From Laguncularia racemosa (lineage: Eukaryota > Streptophyta > Magnoliopsida > Myrtales > Combretaceae), in contig JBBMOL010000038.1 of the NCBI GenBank assembly GCA_037954665.1, positions 310,001 to 374,000 of the forward strand: a DNA stretch of 64,000 nucleotides. The letters run 5' to 3'. A program made the position numbers and the translations under genes. The notes under the pieces were generated by a model. The model ran no database searches. It was given only the letters and a program-made list of their open reading frames with translations, and was not told where the DNA came from. The number at the start of each line of letters is the position of its first letter. Position 1 is the stretch's first letter. Shown piece by piece: positions 35,120 to 47,586 of the stretch.

Positions 35120-37151
35120 TCAGTGATAATACTCGGTTGTTGGGTTTGGTGGAGGAAGCTGGCCATCAACTAGGAAGGATTTCAGGAGCTTGCAATATGC
35201 CTTAGGCTTCTCAATATTGAATGCATGCCCTGTGTCTTTGATTACTACTAGTTGTGCTCCATCTCCTAGATGCCTACACATTTTGAAGGATCAAATCCCG
35301 GGCTGATCCGCGGAAATGTACAAGTAAATGTGGCAATGGTGAATCTTTCCTCAATTTAATGTTTTTTTTATCCATTAAGTAAGTGGAAGCCTAACCTTTT
35401 CAATCTGTGGCCCAGTTCTAACGGGAACACTTGGTCATGCTCTCCCCAGATTATCAGTGTTGGCTGCTCAACAAAGTTAGGGCAAAATTGCTATGAAATG
35501 GTTCGTGAAATAAAAGACAAAAGAGGATAAGAGAAATATTAACCTGCCGGGTCTTAGGAATTTCCGAGATCTTACGATCTTGTGGGATAGCTCGTAGCAA
35601 TTCACTTCTCTCTTCCACGTAATCACTGCACATAGCCTGCTCATTTCGTTAGGCAAGTTAACGACTACCACTAATAGTATTATTAAAAGGAAAAAGAAAA
35701 GGAAAAATAAAAACTGATGTCTCAAGTTTTTATGTTGTATCATGCTGGATATAAAAGTTTATTACTGTTGAAAAAATTATTAATCATTAAAAATTATCAT
35801 ATCAATTATAGATTATAAATACAGGCTCATAATAAAACTAATATTTAGACCATTATACTGTTAAAAAATATTATTTAACAGCAGAATATCTTATTGATAT
35901 TTTTCGATTTTATACATGAGATTTTTTATGGTTTATCTATTATCTTAACAAAATTAATTCAGCTTTTAATTATACATATTAAATTTTTATTTTAATAGAT
36001 AAATTAATAATAAAATTAAAAATTAAAATGATTCCATCAAATATACGGGTGTGAAGAAAGCGGGCATAGCATTTTTCACGTGCTTGCTACCGGTCAAACG
36101 ACTTCCTTTAGACTAGCATAAACAATTATTTGCTTAATGTTAGGGCTAAAAGAATAATTCATTGCATTTTTCCAAAAAAAAAAAGAAAAATTCTAAATTT
36201 AATATTTTTATAAATATTGTCATGACACTGTTAATATTTTCTATGGTATTTAAGCATAGATACAAATGAATAAGAAAATGACGGACAATAAGTAATTTCA
36301 TACGAAAAAATTCAAGAAAAAGAAAAGCTAGGTAGGAAAGTCTTATTTATTTACTTTTAAAAAAAAATCCTTTCAAATTTAATAATAATAATAATAATAC
36401 GCCTCACCAAAAGCATAAATATTAGTTAGTGCTTTTGATATTTAATGAGTTTGTGTATCCAACGAAAAATAAGAAAAAATAAAGGGTTAATTAGTAATTA
36501 GAAGGAAGAAAGACTTACATCGATGAAATCGTTGAGCAGGCAAGAAGGAAGGAACCACAAAACTGGAGCTCTATACAACGTATAACCTATCAACTCCCTC
36601 AACTTCTCCGGCGTTCGAGGCACCAATATCCCCACCGCTTCTTCCAGATCACTCACCCTCAACACCCCTTCTTTCAAGTCCTTCTCTTCCACGCACACCG
36701 CTGCGCAGCATATTACTACACGCTCCACCACTTCCTTGAACTGCGCCGCCATGCTGTACGCCACAAACCCACCGTAACTCAGTCCCACTACGCTCACTCT
36801 CCTTACCGAGTACTGCTCCTCCATCACCCGCATCAGGCACTGCGCCTGGAACGAGTCGGTCCGTTCCGGGCGCGTCGTGTAGGAGTCCCCGAAGAATATC
36901 AGGTCGGGGACGTAGACGTTGAAGTTGGGTGTCAGGTGGGGGATGATGTTGGCGAATTGCCAGAGTGCGTTGGCTCCGAATCCGTGGATGAGGAGGAGGT
37001 TGGGTTTCGATTCGGATCGGGTCTTTGGGACCCAGCAGTGGATTGTGGTACCTTCTTTGAGGTCCGTTAGGGTGGATCGGAGCCCCGCTTTCATGAATGC
37101 TGACCGGTAGCACCAGTTCCGTGATTCCGTTAAACTGAAGCATTTCGACAT
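35120..37151 (-). CDS. Alpha/beta-hydrolase fold protein (epoxide hydrolase/lipase-like)
   Basis: Serine-type alpha/beta hydrolase; substrate unknown. Four exons on minus: 36519-37151, 35544-35636, 35396-35463, 35120-35273, GT-AG and in phase, giving 315 aa, normal for this plant family. Seen: oxyanion-hole motif LLLIHGFGANALWQF (residues about 52-66), VYVPDLIFFGDSYTTRP, nucleophile elbow VVGLSYGGF (GXSXG), acid residue in IIWGEHDQVFP and catalytic histidine in KDTGHAFNIEKP. So the triad Ser-Asp-His is complete. No signal peptide or clear membrane segment at the start MSKCFSLTES. Similar Arabidopsis proteins are usually annotated only as alpha/beta hydrolases. The start at 37151 is directly preceded by a GAA/TTC microsatellite in the leader. 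Exon 1 is clearly more GC-rich than the rest of the gene. Converges on the 14-3-3 gene. Confidence 0.93.
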
Positions 37152-37182
37152 TTCTTCTTCTTCTTCTTCTTCTTCTTCTTCT
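37152..37182. repeat. (TTC)n microsatellite in the hydrolase 5' leader
   Basis: About ten TTC units (GAA on the sense strand) end immediately before the hydrolase start codon. Length polymorphism here would alter the 5' leader only. Confidence 0.95.
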
Positions 37183-39188
37183 CCTATACGTTGAAAGTTT
37201 CAATGGTGAATGAATGGGGGCATCTAGTTTAATCGCTAATTAGGAAGCAATTATCAAGTTTGTCTTAACTTTCAAACAAGAAAAGCTGTGAGTGGGATTG
37301 CAGGTTGGTTTAGGAAAACAGGTGTGTTTGCTGGAGTAAGCTGTGAAGAATTTATGTGTCTGGGTCATACAGTAGAAGAAGGTTCATTTAAGAAGGGGTC
37401 CCAAAAGATAGTACGTGAAAGTGAGTTTTTTTTTTTTTTTTAATAATTAAAAGCTAAAGCTTGAAACTTGGGAGCCTGGAACAGTTCGTTTGCGTTTATG
37501 TATTCTGGGAACAGGGAGACAAATACAATGGAGTATGGGGGACACAGTGAATCATACCATCTGGATCACTTGTTTTTGGCATGTGAATAGTATATTGGCG
37601 TTTATGAACTGTCGTTTTGGGTCATTGATTACTTATTTCTTACTTTTTATTGCCAATACAATATCACTTGCCTAGAGTAAATACACGTGTTGCTTGTCTT
37701 TGAAAATTTGAATTATATCCCCTTTTACGTTATTGTCAGTAGACCTTTCACTCTACGGTGTTAATGTTGAAATCCTTTATCAAGGTCGATACTATTCGAA
37801 CGGACATACATGATTTGGTAAGATCAAATTTAGACTAAAAAGCAACTTTTCTTTAGTTAGGAATACAAGGAATTGGAATCATAGCAATAACCAACTATTT
37901 ACTCCACCTTCTGGCATTATATTTATGGGAAAAGAGACGCCTAGCCAGACCCTAAGCCCCCACGTTTCCACGGCGCATTTGTCTAGGTATTAAAAAAAAA
38001 AACAAATAGATGCTTGTGGCTCAAGTGAGAAAAAAGAGAGAAATCATATGTCAAAGAGCAAAAATGTTGTCCAATGATAACATGGATCATCCGACGTATT
38101 ACAAAACTAAACGAACAGGTTGATCCCCCAAGTCTCCAAATTATATGGACAACAGTCCGATGGAGGAAGAGAGAAAAAAAAATTAGGGCACCATCCGAAT
38201 CCACCGGGGGCGAAAAAGTGGTCGATCTCCTACGGAATAATAATTAAAAAACAAAAGGAATCTCTGACATTCATGATTGGAAATTTTTAAACTTGATTCA
38301 TGCAAGATAATGATGTTTATATAATTCACTTTCATGAATTTATGGTTCTAAATTGTGTAAGAAAGTGTCTACCCCTCAAGCATTAACAACTAAGTCTTAG
38401 TTCCTTCACTATCCAGCGTTGATTATAGTATTAATGTGTATTATTAAGATCTTTTACTAGTATAATTTTGATTATTAAATAATAAATTAAATTCGATTTT
38501 TTTTTCTCTCAACAGATATAATAAATTTAGTATTTAAAAAAACGAAAAAAAAAAAAAGGTATTAGCACGTATCATTGGATTGCCAGTTCATGCGCTAAAG
38601 TGAATTGGTGAGTTAATTGATAGCCATATCTTTTACAACTAAATCGGAGCAAAGGCAATATGCTTGGCTTTGTGTTCAACCGAACCTTCACATTCCTTCT
38701 ATTCATATTATTAGTTTCGAGGAGGGATCGATCTTACCGATGTGAGGGGATCCAAAAGTCGCAATACCACTGCAACAGTGGGCCCTAATGATTTGAGAGA
38801 TATCCATATTGTTATTTAGGTACATAATGCCTTTGTTTTTTTTTCTTTTTCTTTTTTATGTATATGAAAGCCCTTGATTGAAAGTAAAAGGCAAGTAATA
38901 TTCTAGATCACAATCTTTAGTAATGCATTTTCTTAAAGATATATAATATAAAAAAATAGAGGTTTTTCCAAAAAAAAAAAAAAAAAAAAATCTTTTGTCA
39001 TAGTTTCAATGGAATGTATGAATGAAAATAGATATTAAAAAAAAAAAAAATAGAAGTAGGTGCTACTAAGAGCATTGTTTATTTTTCCTCATTTATAGGA
39101 GTATCTTCCTTCTTAAAATACTTTCATGGTTGGATAAAGATGTGATTTACTCTAGATAGCTATGGAAGATTTTATTCAAGTGTAAGTG
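37183..39188. other. Intergenic, upstream of the hydrolase
   Basis: Contains the hydrolase promoter region (not resolvable) and AT-rich DNA with several poly-A tracts (37980, 38540, 38970, 39038). No gene recognised. Confidence 0.5.
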
Positions 39189-41383
39189 TGTAATACTTAA
39201 AATTTGTATAAAAAAATACACTTTATATGTAAGAGTGGTTTAGATATTAAATCTTAAGACTAAAGGTAGTATTATACTTTTCTTCTATTCCAAACCCATA
39301 ACTGTCTATATATAGAGTACGTTTCTTCCTTTTCTTTCCTTTTTTCCTCTCTCTTTTCATACATTTCTTCTTCCTCTTTAGCAATTTCTCCTCCAACTTT
39401 TGCAAATCGAGATGAATTTTGGACGTTTGCGGATCATTCTTTCAAATTTAGAAAATGTTAAATTGATAAAGGTGGAATTTTGAATGTAGAATCAAAGTTG
39501 TGATGTATTCTTGGTGATGAATATTTTTGAAGAAATTCTTGCAATTTCAAGTAAGTTTTCTCCTTTGATTTTGATGAAACTCTATTGAATAATTAATTCC
39601 AAATAAAGTTTGTGGTTTGGAAATCTGTGATAGTGTTGAAAGTACGAATCTATGGTTATAAAAGGTTGAATGGATGAAGGTTAAGAAGTTTATAAAGGTT
39701 GAAAGATGTTGAGAGTCCTATGTTACAATTTTGGATTAAGTTATGGGGCGTTCTACACATGTTGAACTACAAATTCTACAATTCTATAGCAAAGGTCTAG
39801 ACCTTTCTAAAAATGTTCAAAGCATTTGTGATTACAAAATCCTATTTACCCTAGTTTTTAACAAAAGGTCAAGAGCATTGCTTGTCAAGAGGATTCCCTA
39901 TTTTCAAAACGTCAAAAAGATTCAAACCTTTTATAAAAAGTCAAGAGCATCTATCGTTAAGAGCTTTTGAGCATTTGAAACCTCAAAATGATCTAAACCT
40001 TTTGAGCATGGTTTGAAACTTTTTCGCCTAATCACTTGTTTTTTTATTAAAAACACTATTTTTAATTCTTAGAAGTTTTTCAATGATTAAAATTACTATT
40101 TTACCCCTAAATAGGCATAATTAATCAATTCTAAACACATTTTATACTTGAATAAGATTTAACAAACTTTAATGAACTTTTATCCTTATTTACAAATCTA
40201 CTATACTAATCAATACCTTTTAAGTTATTTTCCTTCTAAATTAATATCTTTTATCATCTCTAGTGTATGGGGCTTAGAGATAAGGTTATTTAGAAAGTGA
40301 GAGAAGTTAAATCAAATTAAGTTAAACATTCAGACTTCATTAATTGTAATTGGAAATCATAAGTATTGCATCACATGCTGAGAGCTGTAATAATGATTTG
40401 TATCAAGAGTTAAAGATTTGAGAGATCAAGAGTTAAATGAGTTACTTATTCCAAGTACATGTATACTGTGTCTACTATTTTTGCTTGTTAGGTTAGAAAA
40501 TCAATGAACCTAATGAGCTATCAGAATGATAAATGATTGCTGCTTATGTGTGGATAGGCTCAAGGGACCAGGAGTACCGTGATCTTGGGATGGCACTCTA
40601 ATGATTAGTGTGTAATGTTATCCTAAGTGGAGTAGTGCATTAAAATAATCTAATTAAATTTAAGTGATTATGGATTCTTGAATGTGAGGGAGTACCTATG
40701 AATATATTATATATGTGTATGATTGGGGTTTTGTGTTACTTCAAGTTTTGAGATATCAAGATTGTGCTATATGTGAGACTAAATTACAAGATAATTAAAT
40801 GGTTGATGTGAGCTACATGTTATACATATATGATCGTGCTTGTGACTTATTTGACATGCGCATATGATTGTGATATACATGTATTGGGCAATTGCTCACC
40901 CCTTCTTAGATAGATCTTTTTTAGCTATGAGTATCTTCAATGAGAATGTTGTGTATGATGAGACAAGTGGAGATTTATGATAGGATTTGAGAAACAACAT
41001 CAAGTACTACTATTATCATAATGACTAGGTGACATGAGAGACAAACAATGACTAGTTTATATGTAGTTTTGGTTCAACTGATGTGGTTACGAAGTTTAGA
41101 CTTCGGTTATGTTGTACTTGGTACATTAAGCTTTTGATTGTTGTGTAGTATTGTTATATCCTTAGGAGCTAGATGAATCCGATTGTGGTGTATCCTTTTA
41201 TGTGGAGTTATAGAGTGAGACTCGTGTGAGCCTCATGTACATACACTTGGAGATATTATTTTTGTATCATTGCAATCATCATAAATGCTTATAGATAACT
41301 AGTTAATTTATGAGCCTTTGTATGTCATTTTTCAATAATAACACATGGTGGGCTATACGCGTCCTGGGTTCTAGGATATTACA
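39189..41383 (+). mobile_element. Solo LTR, about 2.2 kb
   Basis: Begins TGTAATACTT and ends GGATATTACA, giving TGTAATA inverted ends. Flanking pentamers are AAGTG (39184-39188) and AAGTA (41384-41388), a 4/5-matching target duplication. A TATA box lies at 39306-39315 (GTCTATATATAGAG) followed by a CT-rich leader, so transcription would run on plus. No internal coding region, second LTR or primer site is attached. Probably a gypsy-type LTR left by recombination. Confidence 0.7.
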
Positions 41384-41694
41384 AAGTACCTCTTATTTTG
41401 TCTTTTTGACAACATCCCATAAAATGTGGGTTGATTTTATTGGTGTATTGTGTGAAAAGATAAACATGGAGGTGGAGATGTTAGTTAGCCCTGAAAGTTT
41501 TTTATATCAAGAATGTACGAATGATGTAAATTATTGTAATTGGGTTTGTAGACAATGATTTACATAATCCAACCCTCACACTTGTTCATATCTAGCTTAG
41601 CAAAGGCTAGATAAAGCATGGGCTAATTTTGAGCAAAAAGCCTTTTTCCCATGGTTAAAATTATTCCATTTGACTAAAGTGCATTACTACAATG

Positions 41695-41972
41695 AGTTGA
41701 CATGATCTCAACACGATTGTGCTAGTAGGTCATGTTTCCTTCGATCTTTCACTCTTGTGCTCTTACATCAATCCTTTCACCTCCAACTCCTTGAACTCTA
41801 CTCCTGACATGCTCTAACATATCTACCAACTAATCCTCAAGTAGTAACACATTCTCAAACACTTTGGTCCAACTAATACTCTCCAAATCTTCTTCACTTA
41901 CCCCACATATACCCAACACTCCTCTTAATGTCTTTGATCTTATCCTAGTTGCTAGCCCTTGACTCATGTCAT
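41695..41972 (-). repeat. 3' LTR remnant of the gypsy element
   Basis: On minus it starts TGACATGAGTCAAGGGC and matches the first about 270 bases of the 5' LTR (48630-48905), including a CATCAATCC-type stretch and TGGGTGT(A/G)T. Similarity fades below about 41695, so the rest of this LTR is deleted or diverged. It is preceded by a purine-rich AAAAGAAATTAGGAGAA (41973-41989, minus), the polypurine tract. Confidence 0.7.
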
Positions 41973-41989
41973 TCTCCTAATTTCTTTTG

Positions 41990-42969
41990 GATTTGCCCTC
42001 AAATCCCATTAGTCTTCCTTTTTGTCTTCATAGTAAGGAGATAAGTCTTGCATGTTGAATGTAGACGGGACATTATGTTCATCTCTCAAATCTAACTTTT
42101 ATGTATTTTCATTTATCCTCTCTACTACACAAAATGGTCCTTTAGCTTGTGACATGAACTTGCATTTCCTCTTTTTTGGAAAATGCCCCTTCCTCATGTG
42201 CACTCACACCAAACCTCCTAGATTAAATACTCTCCTCTTCCCACCCTTATTGGCTTTCTTTTCATAAGTTGCTATGCTTTTCTCCAAGGACTTCTTCACT
42301 TCTCATGCAATTTTTGGACAAACTTTGCCTTGGACTCACCATTGGAATTAACTTGTTCATCAAAAGGTAAAAGGTGTCAAATCAAGAGTAGTAAAGGGAT
42401 TAAAGCCATAAACCACTTCAAATGGTGTTTTATTAGTAGCATTGTTAGCACATATATCATATACAAGCTCAATGTATGGAAAATAAGTATCCTAATTCTT
42501 AAGATTCTTACCAGCTACAACTCTAAGTAATGAGCTAAGAGTGCAATTTACTACCTCTATTTGTCCATTGGTTTGCAGGTGGCATGATACGCTAAAGAGG
42601 ATTCTCATCCTTAGTTTCTTCCACAAAATTTTCCAAAAATAACTAAAAAATTTAAGATCACGATCAAACACAATGGACTTAGGGACTCGATGAAGATGAA
42701 CTACTCTTTGAAAAAACAGACTCGAAATATGGACAACATTACTAGTGGTTTTACAAAGAATGAAATGAGACATTTTAAAGAAACAATTGACAACCACCAT
42801 AATGGTTTCTTTTCCCTCATTGTGTTATAAGCAATCTAACAACAAAATCTATGCTAATATCTACCCATGGATGTATAGGAATGGTTAAAGGCATATAGAA
42901 CCTTAGAGCACCTGACCTACTTTTGGCTTTTTTACAAGTTGCATACTTTTGGATGACATCCCTCATATT
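41990..42969 (-). pseudogene. Integrase core and C-terminal part
   Basis: Minus-strand frames show MRDVIQKYATCKKAKSRSG (end of the zinc-binding module), then VVVNCFFKMSHFI, SIVFDRDLKFFS, and QTNGQIEVVNCTL, the integrase DDE core, then near the end LRDEHNVPSTFNMQDLSPYY. The first catalytic Asp (normally VVVDRF) reads Asn; the second Asp and the Glu are present. A stop and frame breaks occur between 42800 and 42840 and in the tail. Confidence 0.85.
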
Positions 42970-44008
42970 TGATAGGAATCAAAATCCGACAAGACCTATC
43001 ATTAGGGCAAAAACTAAATGAATTCAAATTTTGGCGATGAGGGCCCATTTTGAGTAGATCAACCCCAGAATTATTTTTATATTAACCTCTTTTCTATTAT
43101 TCTTGTATTGTGTTTTCCAACAGGCACACTTATCATATTTTATAGGGCAATGGACAAACTCCCTCAAACTCAGCTTGTGGGTTATCCATGGACCAACCTG
43201 AACCAGCGATGAGCTGGGCCGATGGATCCTATAGAAGACCGGCATCTTGAAGACCATTTCTTTTATGTATTTCTTATTTTATGAACTATTTTGGTTGTAT
43301 TTTGGTTTTGGGACACTTCTATTTCCTTGTAAGTTTCATTTAGGGTTAGTCACCTTAAAAGTGGTAAACTTGTAATTTTTAGCACTTTTAACCCTAGGAG
43401 TAGCAAGTATAAATACTTGCTTAAGAGAGGGTTTGAGGAGGCTTATTTTGCAGAACAAACACTTCACATTTCGTGAGAGGGCTTAGGGTTTTCCTAATTC
43501 CAAATTCTCTTATCAATTTCAATCCCAAGAAGTTGAAATTGTGGCGAGTGCAACAAGGAGAAATCGTGAGTAATATCGGTTCCTTATTGTTGTTTTCCAT
43601 TTCATCACTAGTGAGTCATATCTAGGGTTGATTTGAATCTTTCTTGGACTTTTTAGTGATAGTAATTCGTGGATAATCATCTTGTAAAGGTTTATTGTTC
43701 ATTGAGATTGAATGCTTCTTAGTGATTAGCATGAATTGGCATTATTGGAAAGATTTTGAGATCACGGTTTTGTGCTTGTCTTTATTGCTTCCTTTTGATC
43801 TGATTTTACGTGAACTTCATGTTCTCTTGTGGTTATTTGGTTAATATTATCATTAGAGATTACAATTGAATCATTTGAACAACAATTTCATCAAAATCTA
43901 CAAGGTGTGCACGTGAAATTGCCCTCAAGTGAACCGGTTTGTGTTTTGTGAATTGAGGTGTTTTCCTTGATTCTTTTGATTGTGCTTAAGCTTGGAATTA
44001 GGCACATC
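42970..44008 (+). mobile_element. Solo LTR nested in the gypsy integrase gene
   Basis: Starts TGATAGGAATC and ends GGCACATCA, so TGAT/ATCA inverted ends. Flanks are ATATT (42965-42969) and ATATC (44009-44013), a 4/5 target duplication. Integrase sequence resumes on both sides (YWPRMLRDI to the right, MRDVIQKYATC to the left), proving insertion. The promoter AGTATAAATACTT at 43407-43418 lies inside an 8-base palindrome. Its first 177 bases recur at 7478-7654. Confidence 0.85.
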
Positions 44009-44251
44009 AATATCTCTTAACATACGAGGCCAATAAAAATGTACCTTAAGGGTCTCATACATTTTTCTCACTCTAAAATGGCATGAAAGACCTCCTCCAT
44101 GTACTTCTAGAACTAAGACTTTTCTAAGGGTATTTTGAGGAATATAAAGCCTACCATTTCTAAACAAGTAGTTATGACCTCTAAAGAATCTATCCCATGT
44201 TACATGCTCACAATTTCTATAAGCACAAAAAAAATTCAAGATCATTCTCAT
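44009..44251 (-). pseudogene. Integrase zinc-binding N-terminal part
   Basis: Reads RNGRLYIPQNTLRKVLVLE, then HGGGLSCHFRVRKM and VHFYWPRMLRDI, the H-H half of the integrase HHCC module. Usually HxxxxxGHxG; here the second motif reads SCHFR. The frame runs into the inserted LTR. Confidence 0.85.
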
Positions 44252-44279
44252 AATGGTTTTTAATTTGCTCGAATCCTAA

Positions 44280-45840
44280 CATCCTAGTCCACATCATACT
44301 AATCAAAGTATGCCTCCTATAAGTGCATTGAATATGATGTTTCCACTCCCAGTTTTGTGCTTAATAATGTAGGGAAAAGTTTCTAAAAATTCCACCCATT
44401 TGGCATGTCACTGACTGAATTTTCCTTACCCTTTAATATGTTTTAGCAAGTCATGGTTGGTATGCTCCATAAACTTTCTAGGGAGCAAATGGTGCTGCTA
44501 AGTTTCTAGGGCCCTTAATAAAGAGTAAAACTCTTTACCATAGGTGGAGTATTTAAGGTGGTAATCACTCAAAGTTTCACTAAAGAAGGCAATCAATTTC
44601 TTTTCTTACATTATGATCGTACTTATCCCAACTTCGGAGGCATCACACTCAACCTCAAAGATTTTACCAAAGCGGGTAATGCTAACATAGGTGTAATGCA
44701 CAATTTTTGCTCAATTTTCTCAAAATTATCTTTTGCTCTAGTGGTCCACTTAAATCTCTCCAATTTTTTTTTTTTAAAGATCAGTTAAGGATGCAACTAT
44801 AATGCTAAAGTTTCAAACAAATCACCTATAAAAAGAAGCCAATCCTAGGAAACTTCTAACTTGAGATACATTATTTGGCTTAGGCCACTTTCTAATTTCT
44901 TTCACTCTCTCCACATCTACCTCAATACCTTTGCTTGACATAACATAACCTAGAAAAATAACTTGAGGTTAGTAAAAAGAACACTTTTTAATATTTACAA
45001 ACAACTTTGCCTCCTTTAGAGTTTCAAATTCCATCCTTAAATGGCTTAAGTGGTCTTTGTAACTCTGGCTATAGTCAAGAATATCGTCAAAGTACACAAT
45101 CACAAATTTCTCACTGTATTTCTTAAGCATATGGTTCATTAGTCTTATAAAGGTACTAGAGGCATTTAACTGTCCAAAAGGCATTACTAACCATTCATAT
45201 AGACTATGTTGAGTTTTAAAGGTAGTTTTCTATTCATCCTCTTCACGTATCTTAATTTGGTGATAACCACTTTTGAGATCAACTTTAAAGAAAATAGTGG
45301 CATCATGTAACTTGTCAAGTTTGTCATCTGACCATAGGATTAGATGATGATACTTAGTGGTTATCTTATTAATGGCCTTACTATCTATATACATTCTCAT
45401 AGTACCATCCTTTTCAAGTACTAAGAGAGTGAGTATCAAACAAGGACTAAGGGATTCTCTCACATATTCTTTTTTTAATAACTCATTAACTTGCCTTGCA
45501 ACTCCTTAACGTCACTAGGATTCATCCTACATGTTGGCTAGTTTGGTAGAACGACTCCTATAATAAGGTCTATTTAGCGCTATATGCCCCTCAATGGTGA
45601 AAGTCCAAGAGGTAACTCCTTGGGAAATAATTCAGAAAAGACCTCCAGGAGTTTTGACACTTCAAGGGGCATATTATCTTGTTCACAAGTCAGTTTCTCT
45701 CTACATTTTAACAACACAAGGGGTGATGTTTCATTAGTCACTTCCTTCATATCTTCTCGAGTTATGAACAAAATCTCATTCATCTTCCCTTTCTCCAAAT
45801 TTATTTGGTCCCTTTTAACCTCCTCGAGACTCAAGGGGAC
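44280..45840 (-). pseudogene. Reverse transcriptase and RNase H region
   Basis: Pieces in order on minus: LLEVFSELFPKELPLGLSPLRGI (45580-45650), RESLSPCLILTLLVLEKDGT and IDLKSGYHQI-like VDLKSGYHQIKI (45230-45463), MPFGQLNASSTFIRLMNHML and the catalytic VYFDDILDYS with NIKKCSF (44969-45184). MPFGLTNAPSTF is the usual form. The stretch 44280-44960 has only broken similarity to RNase H. Stops separate each piece. Confidence 0.8.
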
Positions 45841-45854
45841 AATAAAACCATCTT

Positions 45855-46185
45855 GCCATCCTTAAATATGTTATACTTGTTGGTATATCCAATATGAGTC
45901 TTTTTTCTATCATATTGCCATGGTCTTCTTAGCAAAAAAATGAGTGGCACTCATAGGGACTATGTCACAAGCAACTTCATCCCTATAACTCCCTATAGAA
46001 AATGGTACTTGAACTTTCTTAGTTACCTATACCTCTCCTTTTTTGCTAAGCTACTTAAGTTTATAAGGTTGGGGATGTTCATTGGTTTGGAGTTCTAATT
46101 TATCTACTAAGGTAGTGAAAGCAACGTTAGTGCAACTTCTGTTATCTATAATCACTCCACAAATCTTATCTCTATCCCTTGACCG
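45855..46185 (-). pseudogene. Retropepsin region
   Basis: Minus frames show CGVIIDNRSCTNVAFTTLVD and VPFSIGSYRDEVACDIVPM. The usual active-site string is IIDGGSCTNVAS; the Asp is kept. Several stops and a frame shift near 45930 break the reading. Confidence 0.75.
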
Positions 46186-46389
46186 GGTATGAGAGATACT
46201 TCCCCTTTAACCACTTTCTTTCTTAATATTCCCAAACAAAGTTCTTCTCACCACTAAAAGTTCCCCTTCTTCAAGTGGGTGTTCATTTTCTTGAACATCT
46301 ATTTCAAGTTATTCAAAGTCCTCCTAGTTTCTTCATCTTCGCTCTCTAACTCACCACTCTCCTAAAAAATGAACATCACTCTCCTATTT

Positions 46390-47110
46390 GAGCATTAGGA
46401 GGTAATATATTTATGTCCTTGGCATTTAAAACACTTATTTCTCTAGCTTTCTTGGGTTCTACTGGTGGTGGTTTAGGTATGGTGTTTCTCATGGTGCTAG
46501 ATTCACCTTTCTCAATAGTATGGTAGTCATTGGATTTAGCTTTAAGGGGTTTAGGGGTATGGGGTTATACTAGTTTTTGGGAATAGAGGCGCTATCCTCT
46601 ACACTATCTTTGTCTTTCAACTTTAATTGTTAACTTAATGACAACATCCAAGGTGGAATAGGGTTGCAAGTCAATGACATTAGCAATTTCTTGGTGAAGG
46701 CCACTTAAAAACCTAACAAACTATGATTTATTTCTCTAGCACTCTAATTTTACACCTAATCAAAAGGGTTTGGAATTTGAACACATAATCAGAGACACAT
46801 AGTGCTCCTTGTCTAAAAGTTTGTAACCAGTTAAATAAGTCTTACTTATAATGATTTGGAACAAATCTTTTAGACATCAATCTTTTCATCAAACCCCATG
46901 TTCTAACCCCTTCTTCTCCTCTTCATTTTGGTTTTTAAGGTTTTCCCACCACAAGTTAGCATAATCCACAAAGTTAATAGAGGTTAGCTTAACCTTGGTT
47001 AATTCATCAAATTCAATGTACTTAAAGATCTTTTCTACCTTTTGTATCCAATCTAAGTAATCCTTAGGTAAACTAATTCCTTTAAAGGTTAGAATTTTAA
47101 TTTAGGCCAT
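46390..47110 (-). pseudogene. Gag region with broken zinc knuckle
   Basis: Minus frame reads TFKGISLPKDYLDWIQKVEK then FDELTKVKLTSINFVDYANL and WWENLKNQNEEE (46930-47090), the retrotransposon gag domain. Further along, KCFKCQGHKYITS then a stop and C (46392-46436) is the CCHC knuckle. Stops interrupt throughout. Confidence 0.75.
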
Positions 47111-47571
47111 GTTAAGGTTAGTTCCATGATTTCTTTCTAGCCTAGGGATACCTAAAGGATTCCCTACACCAATTACTAAGTTTTCTAATTACTGCGGTAC
47201 ATGCCTTAGACCATTCCCATCTCTATGGTGTTTATTAGGTGGTGAATTTGGGGACTAATCGCTTAACCGCATGTGTTAGGTAATCAATCCTTTCAAGGAT
47301 GCTATTATACATTGTGTTTTTAGGTTTCATTTTAGTTTTGATGCATGTTGACACTATTGGTGCTTTCTTAAAACATGTTAGGAAGACTAGATTGATAATT
47401 AAGATAATAAAAGATACGTGTTTGATTGACTTCACAACAAGAACAAAATGATAGGATCACCAATAATTCACAGAGGGAAGGGGAATTCCTATAAGAGCAA
47501 CACCCTTACTAACATGGTAAGGGGAACGACCAAGCAAAGAATTTTGGAGACAATAGATCGAGAAAAACCTA

Positions 47572-47585
47572 CACTCTAATACCAA
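47572..47585 (-). other. Primer-binding site, tRNA-Met-like
   Basis: On minus TTGGTATTAGAGTG; the common plant initiator tRNA-Met primer site is TGGTATCAGAGC, so two mismatches. It lies right where the 5' LTR should end. Confidence 0.65.
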
Positions 47586-47586
47586 C

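Noticed and set aside
36649..37203. 184-codon minus-strand frame starting with a long arginine run
   Set aside because: Out of frame with the hydrolase; the arginine run is the GAA microsatellite read in another frame and the rest is a shadow of exon 1.
45584..45865. 93-codon plus frame
   Set aside because: Antisense shadow of the gypsy reverse transcriptase leader.
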